Assembly: GCA_039619475.1 (NCBI GenBank)
Contig: CM077115.1
Location: 596,589,643 to 596,653,642 of the forward strand
Length of the DNA: 64,000 nt
Direction of reading: 5' to 3'
Source of the DNA: Icerya purchasi
Taxonomy: Eukaryota; Arthropoda; Insecta; Hemiptera; Monophlebidae
In this document: positions 12,601 through 23,255 of the stretch, piece after piece
How the letters are laid out: every line of letters begins with the position of its first letter
Numbering within the stretch: position 1 is the first letter of the stretch
Notes under the pieces: model-generated
Told to the model about the DNA's origin: nothing
Seen by the model: the letters and a program-made list of their open reading frames with translations, nothing else
The model's database searches: none
Translations under genes and position numbers: made by a program

Positions 12601-13007
12601 AAAAAAAGGTTTCAACATATAAAAAGTTACCTTAAATTTTTCACGAACGATAATTTGATTTACTCAAAAAACACTAGCAAACTTTACAGATTTACAACAT
12701 ATTCAAACATAAACACTTTATTTTCTTCTATTTTTGGATCACAGAAACAACACGATAATCTTAGCATACAAACAGCAAGTTTTATGAACACGTAATTTAA
12801 CATACTTACATCTGGTTCATATTCCTCCCATAATTTTGGAACAATAGTGTTAACCCTTTCATATGAAACTGGTATACATGCGGTTCTTAAACATATATTT
12901 AAATCTTCTTCAGTACTAACACGCGATAACAATCTTACTGCTTCCCAACTGGGATTTACTTTGTAATCAGCAAATGGCCCAAACCCAGTAACTAATACCG
13001 TTTTCAT
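9412..13007 (-). CDS. PGPEP1: Pyroglutamyl-peptidase I (whole gene, 3 exons)
   Basis: This cytosolic cysteine peptidase (family C15) removes N-terminal pyroglutamate from peptides. Exons 12810-13007, 11026-11252 and 9412-9649 join in phase, with GT donors and AG acceptors, to give 220 aa, close to the usual 200-215. The start MKTVLVTGFGPF places the family's VVTGFGPF signature at the N-terminus. Catalytic residues by alignment from memory: Glu83 (in IEIETNASK), Cys145 (in RYLCEYIYY) and His164 (in LFLHVPKL), all present. The central motif VIHVGVSSIAT matches the family's VHVGVSGMAT. The C-terminus carries a lysine/serine-rich extension of about 30 residues beyond the last helix. Intron 2 contains a Jockey LINE fragment. 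The longer open frame upstream of the chosen ATG (MCCTAGTL) is not family-like and is probably 5' UTR. Confidence 0.93.
10280..10790 (-). pseudogene. Jockey-clade LINE RT 3' fragment
   Basis: Reading leftward, one frame has INNSEISQINSVKYLGTHMD and a second has LTVIAPICKYGIELYGN, QRQQSKILCMMASAPKYICN and HKDLNIPLVKDV. These are the conserved end of Jockey-type reverse transcriptases (YLG-x-x-x-D, YGI-x-L-x-G, LNIP-x-V-x-x). Frameshifts separate the pieces. It sits within intron 2 of the peptidase gene, on the same strand. Confidence 0.8.
11026..11252 (-). CDS. PGPEP1: PGPEP1 exon 2 (codons 67-142)
   Basis: A TTTTTCAG acceptor precedes IVIHVGVSS. The exon ends within the Arg142 codon (CG) before the donor GTATAATT. 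Carries catalytic Glu83. The cysteines in LGCDVNGCLIDGGVC correspond to the variable loop of animal homologues. Confidence 0.92.
11253..12809 (-). other. PGPEP1 intron 1, nothing else seen
   Basis: AT-rich intron with a long T run near 12523-12538. No coding frame or bounded repeat is supported. Confidence 0.6.
12810..13007 (-). CDS. PGPEP1: PGPEP1 exon 1 (codons 1-66)
   Basis: Runs from ATG at 13007 to ...EEYEPD. The donor GTAAGTATG follows at 12809-12801. Phase 0. Carries the GFGPF substrate-pocket loop and the conserved NPSWEAV segment. Confidence 0.93.
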
Positions 13008-15191
13008 ACTTATTACTGCCTTTGTAACAAAATGTGTATTAAGTGTACCTGCAGTACAACACACTGTTGCGTATACACAATTTCACAGACGACTGTTAAT
13101 GGCTTCAGAAATAATAGCGATAAAATTACTGCTCCGAATAAACAAGTATAAAAGAAAATAAAGTTAGTTGCGATTTATTTACATTGTTTACGAGTACACT
13201 GTAAATCTACTTCTCATAGGTGATAAACAATATGGTCTTATATGATATTCGTACTTTCTTTTTCAATAGAACCTTATGTAATAGATAATTTTTAATGGGT
13301 TAGCTCGTTAATTTATTGTCATCATGTACATTCCCTTCGGTTATAAATGTTATTAACCAAGCTCACATAAACTACAAAAACAGTGTAAATAAACGAATGA
13401 CCTTTCTTGTGAACAATAATAGTAATAGTGTTACTGGGAAAAGATTAATTTTTTTTAAGCTGATAATACGATCCATTCATGGTTTATAACTTTTCCTGGT
13501 TTTAAATAAACAACAAAACAATATTCCATTACTTGCGCTACAATATTATTGTAATTTTTACATTTTAGACAATTATATTAACTTTTAAAATGGTCTTATA
13601 TATTAATAAACGTTGTAATGGTAACACTGCAAAAGTAACGCACAATGAATATTAATGTTGAAAAAACGGCAAAAAAAAACATTGTAATTAAAACGTGAAC
13701 AACATAAATGTAATTGTAGCAAATATTCATTTATTGATCTAGTTGCATGTTATGATCCATATAAAATTCCGTAGATAAATGAGACTAATTTGTCTTAATA
13801 AGTTGAAAGCATTGTACAAATTTCTCCCCATCGTAATCGATCTTTGGTTCAGTTTTAGAAAAAATTGTTTATCACGCTTTGAAAAATTAATTTTTCCTCT
13901 TTCGTTACATTCTCACTAATTCAATATTCGTTTATTTCTTTCTATCATTCGCTTTGTCATCAGAATATATTGATGAATATAAGCAACGAATCAGCGTACG
14001 TACATGTGTCTATTATTTTTTAATTTAAGACTTCGATCGTTTTAATGAAATGATCACGAAATTAAATATAAAATTACGGACGCCTACAGAAAGAGATCAG
14101 TAGGGTCGTCGTTGCCCCCCCCCCTGTTTAGGTCAAGAAAAAGAAAAATCAACGCGAAAAACTGGAAGAAAATAATATTGGTTCTATTTAATAGTATTTG
14201 CACAGCGTATAATTTTGATTTTTTTTTTTTTTCATAATTTCTTTATGAAAAAAAAAGGTAAGTGTTGGTTTTTGGCGGAAATAAAAGTATTTGCAACTAA
14301 ATGTAATTTTTAATATTTTCATAATAAATTCTATGCCAAAAATCGTTTAAAAATGAACCCTAAATTAATTAAAAAATTGATTTCCCAATTTTAAAGTAGT
14401 AGTAAAGTATTTTCTATCGCCAAAAAATATCTTTTTCATCCTCCTCCCATCGTCCCTGAGAAAAATGCTGAGGGACCCGTGCATTAAATTCAACGTTAAT
14501 TAAAAATCGTTAGCTCCGAAAACGGACATGAGCTTCTCTTAATCTAGCCTATTTAAGTCGATTTCGAGCTAATCTTCTAAAAGGTCCATCTTCGAACATT
14601 AATTTTATATCTCCTTTCTATCTTATTTTTTACCGTTCTCTTTTTTTATTCTACAAATTGTTTAATCCGTATTTCCTGAAGTTTCTTTTTTATTATTAAA
14701 TCTAGATACAAGCCTTTCGTTACCCTCATAATTAGCCTTATTATTATCTGCATAAAGTTTTAAGTTTGTTTTTTTTTTTTTTTTTGGGCGCCGAAAATTC
14801 AACCCATCGACAAAGCTTGTTTTTTATTAAGTCTAAATTGATGTTATCTTTAATTATAAATGTTTTTATTTTATTTTGCGTTATTTTAATTGTGTTTATT
14901 AATTCTTGCACTATTATGCAAGTTTAATGGGTAACAATCGGAGAGGCACAATTATTTAAAATCATACTTTCTAATCTATAAGGTATATATATATATATAT
15001 TACAATGGCTAAAACATTGTTATACAATTGTAATTTTACCATTTAAATCTTTTTCTGTCCGATTGCATAATGATATAGTTTTGCTCCAAAAATAGTTTTT
15101 TCTACTTTCTCAGTTTTGACCAATTTACTACAATAATTTTAGCTTAATTCTCATTGAATAATATTTTTGTTTTGAGCAATAATATGATTTC
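13008..15191. other. Upstream of PGPEP1; no gene seen
   Basis: The promoter and 5' UTR of the peptidase gene should lie just right of 13007, but I cannot mark a core promoter. The rest is AT-rich, with C and T homopolymers (around 14117-14126, 14219-14233 and 14769-14784) and a short TA microsatellite near 14986-15001. Confidence 0.45.
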
Positions 15192-15400
15192 ATACCTGTT
15201 TGCTAGAATAATAAGTATTTGAAGTAATGTACGCATATCAAATAGTAAACAAACCGATAAATAGAAATATATTGATCTTCAGAGACGTTTTAAAGTCCAT
15301 TTTCAGCTGGAAAAATAGAAATTACAGCACGAACACAAAGCGACTCAGGGTGGTCGGTGCTTCTGGTCCGTGATCTTGCATTGAAATAAGCAGCATATAG
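15192..15400 (-). repeat. Dispersed repeat with decayed hammerhead-like core (copy e)
   Basis: The phrase tgtttgctagaataa at 15198 recurs in diverged form at 32689 (cgtttgctagaatga), followed in both places by an AT-rich stretch, an acgttt motif and cagct/cagctc, then cacgaac. On the minus strand the core reads CTGAAAA-T-GGAC...AAAACGT. Compared with the hammerhead consensus CTGANGA...GAAA it has lost G8 and the stem II pairing. It is a decayed member of the family described at 41785-43360. Confidence 0.5.
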
Positions 15401-16220
15401 GTGGAATATAAATATTGTGTCATAAATAGCTTCATTTTCAATAAAATTTTCATTTACCCTACGTTTTTGTCAACTTTGACCATGATCCACCTGAACTTTT
15501 GTTTGGGCCAAAATATATATTATTTAGAGGTCTAAAATACGTCTAAAAATGCCAGTTTCATCTTTGTTCTCATGTATTTTCATTGCTAAAAACATGAATA
15601 ATGTTAAAAAGTGTCATTTGGAGGGTCGACTACGACGGGGGAGTTGTTAATTTTTTCTAAGATGCCCCTCCCATCATGTGTCTACAACGTACTGAATAAT
15701 TAAGAAAATCAAAAATTAACTGTATTTCAGCAAAAAGGAAGTTTCTCAAACACTAGGAGGTGAGGGATTTGAAACTTCTGTCACGAATGTTCCTTGACCG
15801 TACCCATTTACCACGCAAATATCAACGCGATAGCTCTTCAAGGAAAATTTACCATTCTTATCCACTCATGGCCTTCACATAAATATAATCGGTTTAAATG
15901 TAAAAACCTTAAAAAATAGAATTAGTAGCTTTTAATAAGGGTAAATTGCTTATATTATACTAGGACTAAATGGAACAAAAAAAGGGGGAAGATATTTTTT
16001 GTATTGTCGGCAATATTATTATTTTGCAATGAAAATGACAAAGATTAGAAAAGAATGGGCTTTGTAACAGGTAAAAAGTGAAGAAATAAAATTTTAGAAT
16101 TGAAAGGATTCATTTTGACTGATTAGCATTGGGAAAATTTAAAATAATTAAGTGTAATAATCTAATATGAGGATCAGTTGAAAGGTAAGGCTTCTGTCTT
16201 TCTATGAAATAGATTCTAAC

Positions 16221-16249
<29 letters not shown>
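15401..16249. other. No gene seen
   Basis: AT-rich sequence with no supported coding frame. A run of about 29 A residues at 16223-16251 borders the next mariner fragment. Confidence 0.4.
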
Positions 16250-16251
<2 letters not shown>

Positions 16252-16480
16252 GTGAACTAAATAAAATTACAAAATCATTTTTCAGTATTGTCACCTTTAA
16301 TCCCGACACACTTGCGTAAACATGTAGCCTATTTTTTGAAGGTGTTAACAAAAAAGTCTTCTCCTTTACTTCCGAATCATTCATTCATACATTATTGAAC
16401 TTCTTTGTTCGAATTGAAATAGGTTCCTGGTGCTCCTTTATCGCTAGAAACAAAACTCCGAAGGAAGCATATTGGGACTG
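16250..16480 (-). pseudogene. mariner-type transposase C-terminal relic
   Basis: On the minus strand, LHLAFSPNMLPSEF resembles the mariner signature YSPDLAPSD. Further on, in a different frame, CLRKCVGIKGDNTEK resembles the end of mariner transposases (W-x-x-C-x-x-x-x-G-x-Y-x-E). Several stops and frameshifts separate them. A short, old fragment without visible ends. Confidence 0.45.
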
Positions 16481-16484
16481 AATG

Positions 16485-17690
16485 CCAGGTGCAGTACGAC
16501 TTCAAAATTCAAGCGTGTCTGATCTTGGCGTTGGTTTGCGTATTATAACGGAGTTTAATTGAATCTGAGGAAATGAAATCTGAAAAAAATAAGAAAATAT
16601 AATTTTTACCAAAATAAAAAAAAGTATGTGGCTTTCACATATTTCTGCACAATTTTTTATATCAATTTCTACTTACCATTCCTTATGAATTGTTTCCCTA
16701 TTTTTAATAACTTCCTAGTCTATCATTTGCATTCGTTTAAATTACAAGGGCACGATAGTGTAGGCTCACAAGCTAATATTTCCTTTGACTAATCTCACTA
16801 TTCAAAACTGCGAATTATTATTTGTTAACCTAATTAAACACACACACACACACACAAAAAAAAAAAAAAGGAGAAAAAAACAACATATTGAAAGTAAATT
16901 AATATTATTATAATCCAGTGTTATTGCAAGAGTAAAAAATCTGGAGAGGCAAATTTCAGAAATAAACACAATCACTTATTTGGAAAAATTAAAGAATATT
17001 GGAGTAGCAAAAATAAGTTTATAGCTCAATATATTAATGTTTTTAATTGGTTCATATGATTTTAGTTTAGTGTTTTATCAGTAAGCGATTACGAGGTACT
17101 TTTTAGAGATCGCAAAATAAAATTAAATTCTTAGCAACGTATGCAAAGTGATATATATACCGATAACGGTTGGTAACAAGGTCAAATTTTATTTGTTTAA
17201 AAGTTTTCCTTGTATTGTACAGACACCTTCTTTTAAAATAATTTTCAAGTAAACTCTATTCTTCTATTCAGTTCAAAGACTCAATGAAATAGTATATAAT
17301 CAATAATTTTATTTAATATATATATTTTTAGAAACATTTTCATTAAAAGTTATTAATTTTTTTTGATAAATGCTGTTTTCTGCAGTCTAAAATCTACTGC
17401 ACTAATCAGCGTTAAATTCTATAAACAAACAGTTCGTATATTAATGACAATGTCATTCTTAGCCCGAGCCACAACATTTTTGAACTGTCTCGAAAATTTT
17501 TCCCAAAACGTGATATGCTGTATATACAAGAAAACAAAGTACCGACAAAATTGATTGCTTGACATTGTCAATTTTCTTTGCTCTATACGAATTATAGAAG
17601 TGATAGAGCTGGTGGTCCGGGAGTGTTCCGTGGCGGGGTGTAGGGGCGGAGCACCATGCGAGGCACGAAGAGCCGAATTTTGTATAGATA
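16485..17690. other. No gene seen
   Basis: AT-rich, with a short CA microsatellite at 16840-16855 followed by an A run. No supported exon or RNA gene. Confidence 0.4.
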
Positions 17691-17692
17691 TA

Positions 17693-18581
17693 GGAGGTGT
17701 AGCAGTTAAGTACCGGGTATTTAGTTATAACTATTCAACTGCTAACACTGCGCGGTCCATTCATGTGTTGCTGGAAAGAAGGACCTTCCTTTAGTATGAT
17801 TTCCGTTTTTACAGTGGTAGAGTGTTTAGCTCGTGTTTTTGTAAAGTAATTTTTTTAGGCGCGTCGCGAAAATAGTTAACGTGAATACTTTAATGACGTT
17901 TTATCGCGGATTCAAACGGATGGTAAGGACTGGCTGAGTACCGTAGTCACTAAGGACGATACTAACATGAAACCAAAGACAGAGTCGGCAATGAGTTAAT
18001 CACGGAGGGAAGCGACCGAAGAAGGTCAGGATGTCGAAATCGAAAATGTAGGCTATGCTTATCATTTTTTTTTTTATATTAAGGGTGTAATCCATCGTGA
18101 ATACGTTCCTGCAGGTCAGATTGCGATCGAACAGTTTTATGTTGGTATACTGCAGCGTCTGAGGGGCCCATATTTTTCGCGCAAGGCACGAATTCGCGGA
18201 AAGCAGTTGGTTCCTTCATCATAACAATTGGCCAACACATTCGTCTTTGATTGTTGGCGAGTGTTTAGCCAAAAAAAAAATCCCGACCAGTCCGTAGCCT
18301 CCCTACAGCCCCCATCTTTTACCGCGTGACTTCTTTCTTTTCCCAAAAATTAAATCTCAACTCCAGGGAACTCATTACAGCGGTGTAGAGGTTAAGCGTG
18401 CGTCGAACGACCTAACTTTGGAGGTCTACCAGGGGTGCTTCGAGGGGTAAGAGCGGCGACGGAAACGTTGTGTGGAACTCGAGGGTCACTATAGCGAAGG
18501 ACTACAATGGTAAGTTGATCAAGAATTAATTTAATAGAGCTGCTCATAAACAAAGTCCCGGAACTTAATTACCACACCTCG
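17693..18581 (+). mobile_element. mariner relic with both ends and TA flanks
   Basis: The left end GGAGGTGTAGCAGTTAAG and the inverted right end CGAGGTGTGGTAATTAAG are matching terminal repeats. TA lies outside on both sides (17691-17692 and 18582-18583), as mariner insertions require. The interior is GC-richer than its flanks. It retains transposase pieces such as VIHREYVPAGQIAIEQFY and, in shifted frames, IKSQLQGTHYS and LTLEVYQGCFEG. The N-terminal third is deleted and several stops and frameshifts are present. This is a different subfamily from the intact mariner at 42008. Confidence 0.8.
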
Positions 18582-18583
18582 TA

Positions 18584-19579
18584 TACTTTTTTTTTAAATT
18601 GTTAACTTCTACTTTAGTCTGTAAAGTTTTCTGTAATAAATGAACCGCAAGGAAAATATATTTATTTTACATTGCTACAGTAGTATCCAGCTAAATCTTA
18701 GGTAGAATTTCATAATCATTTTTTAATATTTTTTTATCCATTTGAAATGTTTTTGGACGATTAACATTTTTAAAATTAAGACATTCTTTGAACGCTAAAT
18801 TATTCGTTTTAAAAGTTAAAATCTTTTATACTACACTCAGTTTTAAATTAGTCTTTAAAAAACACTTTAACATTTAATTTATTAAATTAAAATAAATAAT
18901 TAAAACATAACCACATTAACTGGATACATAACGAATTTCATTCATAAATATAAGTAGTAGCCAATATCGGTTAAATCCGTAAAATTCATTCTACGCTGTA
19001 TAATATCAGGATTACTTTAAACCAAATTTATATAAGACAGGAAATAACCTTTTGTGCATGCGTTCCATTCGTTTCTATAATAACAAATTATGAAGGCAGA
19101 TTCTCATTTCATTCTAATATGACTTAAACGAGTATATTAGATTGTATATAGTGATGGCTAGTTTCACTGTTTCAACACGTGCTAGCACGGTTCATTATAC
19201 AACTGTGTTATTGCCATTAATTAAAAAGAATAAAACAATGAAATATTCACAATTTTCTCATCTGATTTCTTTCATTTTCAAGTGACTTTTGGAAAAGTGC
19301 AGATGTTACGTTTTTATTATTTTAGACAGCGATTTATTGATACATTTGAAATATTATTTTGATCACTTTTAACAGAAGTGTTCATTTTTAATTTTCTTTA
19401 AATTTCGATAAACGCAAATTTTCAGCCAAGGGTAGTTTTTTTTTGAACCCAAAACCAATATTCGATTTTAAAAGTCGAAAAAATGACACACTGCTCTATT
19501 TGGAAGAAATGGTAAAGCGTTTCAGAACTGTTGCATTGTTATATTTTAAACATCTAAAATATTGATCCAGAATTAAACT
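18584..19579. other. No gene seen
   Basis: AT-rich sequence between two transposon relics, without a supported coding frame. Confidence 0.45.
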
Positions 19580-19587
19580 ATTATAAG

Positions 19588-20152
19588 CAGGCTTAGATTT
19601 TGGGGGGGGGGACTGGGAGCTGCAGCCTCGCGCCCTCCTTATAAAGGGACCTCCAAGAGGTTCCCACGTCCGACATGGATGGTTAAACGTGCAATAACAG
19701 ATGTTTTTCCAAACATTTATATTGCATATAGAATATTTGTAACTATACCGATTACAAAATTGCGAGGCGGAAAGATCTTTTTCGATATTAAAAAGAATAA
19801 AAAACATGTACAGATCAACCATGCTAGATGATAGATTATTAGCATTATCAAGATTAACGATTGAAACAGATTTTCTCTGTTCAGTAGATCTTAACGATAT
19901 TATGCAAGAATTTGCAGAAAAAAATTCATTGTTTATAATTATATATATATATTTGGCATCGAAAATTCTACCCATTGTCAATGATATTTAGTTTTGTTTA
20001 CATTAATAATTATACGTTAATTCGTGAATTTAAAATAATATAATTGAATTAAATTAAAGAAAATTTAGTTATTTTATAAAACTGATAATTTTGTCACTTC
20101 CGAAAAGGAACCCTAATATTTCCGGGCGTATCACACACTTAATCCGGGCCTG
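19588..20152 (+). mobile_element. Short hAT element with 8-bp target duplication
   Basis: The left end CAGGCTTAGATTTTGG and the inverted right end CAGGCCCGGATTAAGT share a hAT-type terminus. The flanks attataag (19580-19587) and attataat (20153-20160) match at 7 of 8 positions. The element keeps only the C-terminal transposase coding region, so it is an internally deleted, non-autonomous copy. Confidence 0.8.
19755..19991 (+). pseudogene. hAT transposase C-terminal dimerisation fragment
   Basis: The open frame contains QNCEAERSFSILKRIKNMY then RSTMLDDRLLALSRLTIETD, the C-terminal dimerisation motif of hAT transposases (E-R-x-F-S-x-L-x-x-I-K, S-T-M-x-x-x-R-L-x-x-L). It is open to a TAG at 19989-19991 but lacks the catalytic domain. 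Confidence 0.75.
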
Positions 20153-20160
20153 ATTATAAT

Positions 20161-20971
20161 TGTAGAATATAAAATTTCGTACATTATATTCTTAGTTTTA
20201 AGTAGTAGTAAAAACGGATAACATAATGTAGACAATTAAATCGTCATGATTTGCACAAATTTTTACGGCATTTCGATAAATGTATCTTTTAAAAAATAAA
20301 AATCAGTCATATGTCAAAAAATTAACGTTACCCAGGACTGTACATTTTTGGAATTTGCAATAGTCAATAATTGCTTTAACGAAACTTAAAAAATTTCACA
20401 TTGATTAAAACACAAAATATTCTAATAAAAAAATTTGTAAGTATTAAGTTGAATTCCAACATTTCCTCGATCAAAAACAAAAATATTAAAAATGTTAATT
20501 ATTTCCATTATTACAAACAGAAAATACAACTGAGAAAATGATTATAAAAGGAAAAACGAATGAAACTGAACAACCAACGACATTACAAATAAAAAATTAA
20601 TTTGACAACACATGTATGATTGAATAAAACAAATATATACATTAAAAGATAATTGACTGATAACTGGTTTAAGAAAAGCGAGATTCGTATTTATCACGCC
20701 AGAAGTCACGATTATTCTCTAAATTAAAGGTCCACCGATATGGGTTGCAAGTTTGCAACAGAATACTGTCTAGTGAAAAGAACGAATAACAAAACAATTC
20801 GAATACAAGCATGTGTCTCATTTAACTAAAAACATAATGATGGAAATATTCAGAAATTGTAAATTTAAAGGCATTGATTTCTTCAGTTCTGATTCTGTTA
20901 TTTACTTCCAACGTTTTTCAAGTTCAATATTTATCGATACAGCAATAGTCGACTTTAAAAATTAATGTACC
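20161..20971. other. No gene seen
   Basis: AT-rich interval between two DNA transposons. No exon or RNA gene supported. Confidence 0.45.
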
Positions 20972-20974
20972 TTA

Positions 20975-22302
20975 GGGAGAGCGCCCACTTAAGCGATACG
21001 ATTCCGATACGACAACAACAAAATGTAGTTCAGAATATAACCCACGTTATTATATGAGTTAGCGCCCGCTGACGTGATGCGACAAGAAACCGATAAGCAA
21101 CTATCGTATCGCCGTCGCTCGAGTGCTACATGTTTTATTTTTGGTTGCTTGAGCAAGCGATTGTTTGTTTACATTCTGAATTTTTATGCGTAATATGAAT
21201 GATCGGCAAAAATAACAATTTAAAATCGGTGTTTTAAATTTATTTCAGAATATTTTTAAAAACAATTCATATTTATGAAATAAATATTAATATTTACATT
21301 TTCTTATTTTGTTATGTAATATAAATTAACAGCAATATATATGTACATATGTGGTATAGAAAATGTTTCCACACATTTAGGCGTACATAATTAACAAATG
21401 TATTTCCCATAATGTGATTAAAATACGTTTCTGCGGTGTATAAATGTTCTAAAAGGGGTGTTTTTTTTTACAATTTTTGGCCAATTTTCTCTACTAACCA
21501 ATTAAACGTTTCCTTATTCATTCCATAAAAACTTTAGAACTTTTTCGCAAGGCCGTGTCCACGGGGGGGGGTAACCCCCCACCCCCCTGAGAACTGAAAT
21601 AGTTATTATAAATACAAACAAATCTGAAAAAAATCACAATTTTAAAATAAATATTGATGACTTTTTAGGGTGTTCTTACCTACTTTTAAAAGAAAAAAGA
21701 AAAAATATGCTCCATATTTTTAGGTACTTCATTAATATTTTATGCAAAAAATTCTTTATTACGAGTATAATCAATAACATATGTAATTTTTATTAATGTT
21801 CATATACGGGATAATTCATTTATGTAAATTATTAATATATAAATCAAAATGATGGAAATTGTTAATAGTACGAATATTAGTGAAAAATGTATTATAAAAT
21901 AAATATGCAAAGAAAATTTTCAAAAACCCCTCCCTTTCCAAAATTCTGGGCACGGGCCTGCTTTTTCGAGTACATATTCAATTCTTTACAAACATTAAAG
22001 CGTTTATTCTGTTACTCTTTTGAAAAAATGGATGTACTCAATAACGTTGTTTCCTTTTTTGATTTAAATTGTTAAGATTTATTAACGATACATTGCTTCT
22101 TCACTAAAAGAAGAACAGGAAAACGAAGAAAAATATGACATTTTTTACACTATTACATTATATCATAAATTAAGTTGCTTCTCCAGCGGATAAATCGTGT
22201 TGCTTAAGTGGACGTTACGTCGTATCGGAATCGTGTTGCTGTCGCTTACGATTTAAAATCGCTGTCGTATCGGAATCGTATCGCTTAAGTGGGCGCTTTC
22301 CT
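20975..22302. mobile_element. PIF/Harbinger-like non-autonomous element
   Basis: Terminal inverted repeats of about 39 bp: the left end has GGAGAGCGCCCACTTAAGCG continuing through a segment with ATACGATTCCGATACGAC, and the right end is its reverse complement with two mismatches in the first five bases. TTA occurs on both flanks (20972-20974 and 22303-22305), the 3-bp duplication typical of PIF/Harbinger. Further copies of the cgtatcggaatcg motif occur subterminally at the right end. No transposase is visible. A hAT MITE (21548-21960) is inserted inside, so the original was about 907 bp. The superfamily call rests on the duplication length and is tentative. Confidence 0.75.
21548..21960. mobile_element. 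hAT-type MITE with perfect 8-bp target duplication
   Basis: The left end CAAGGCCGTGTCCACG and the inverted right end CAGGCCCGTGCCCAGA are similar hAT-like termini, each followed by a G-rich run on its own strand. CTTTTTCG occurs at 21540-21547 and again at 21961-21968, a perfect 8-bp duplication. No transposase. It is nested inside the Harbinger-like element and is therefore younger than it. Confidence 0.85.
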
Positions 22303-22305
22303 TTA

Positions 22306-23228
22306 ATTATATATCACTTTTCTGTTCCTTTGGCCACAGTAAAAAAAATATCACTTTTCTTATTTTATAATTGTTGTTATAATTTATATTACCGTATTTA
22401 ATTAATTATTTTTATCTGTTTTTTAGATTAAAAATATGTTAATTTGAAATTACTCGTTTTGTAGAAATAGAAATGCAAGCAGTTTCGTTCATATCGAAAA
22501 TTCAAAAAAAATTTTAAATTCGGGATTAATATTAAATGTTCCGGCTAAATCGATGTATATGTGATTATACATGTATGTGAGTAGATTTAAATGTAAATAT
22601 AGTAAGTAGCCGAAAAAGATATAACAATTTTTCTACTGTGTATTATTGTTTTTAAAAAATCGTTTAAAATCGGCAAAAGTCAATTTAGCTAAAATATATT
22701 TTAGAATATTCAATCTAGCATATTTGTAATTACAACTTAAGTCGTTTTATTTATAATTTTCAATTATTTTTCATGAACGATTGATATTAAATTAGTTTCT
22801 TATCGAAACTTTGATTATTTGTCACTACGAATATTATTGATATTCGTTTTATTCTATTTTATTTCAATATATTGTTACTTTCTTCGGCGTATATTAGGTT
22901 TCAAATGAGTATTTAAAACGGTAAACTAGTACATAAAAGTAAATTTTGAATAGAAGTTGGAGAAGGTCGATGTTAGCTTACATTTTTTCGTATCTTATGT
23001 AATTTAAATGCATGGAAAATGTCAAGACTTTTCGCTTATTGTGAAAAATCTTGAAGATAATTGAGGCAGAATAATGATGTTTTTTTTAAAATTGATATCA
23101 TCCGTGTTGTGTAATCGCAGTCTGTGTTGCTTCAGACGTCTTTTTTTAATTAAAGGAGTATGGAAGTAGTATCTATTATAATGCAAAGATTTGGTTTCAG
23201 TTAATATTCATTATACAAAAAATAAAAC
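22306..23228 (+). other. 5' flank of NOL6, no gene seen
   Basis: Contains whatever promoter and 5' UTR the NOL6 gene uses. I see no clear TATA or initiator that I would defend. Confidence 0.4.
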
Positions 23229-23255
23229 ATGGATGTGGACGAAGTAAATAACTGC
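23229..23255 (+). CDS. NOL6: NOL6 exon 1 (codons 1-9)
   Basis: ATG then DVDEVNNC, ending at donor GTAAGTATT in phase 0. The start is chosen because it splices in frame to exon 2 and no better ATG precedes exon 2. This short acidic N-terminus is the least certain part of the model. Confidence 0.65.

Noticed and set aside
12583..12795. Plus-strand 70-codon ORF across the PGPEP1 exon 1 border
   Set aside because: AT-rich, low-complexity translation opposite a real gene and intron.
19496..19981. 161-codon minus-strand ORF over the hAT element
   Set aside because: The plus strand carries the recognisable hAT dimerisation motif; the minus frame has no domain and crosses the element's left end.
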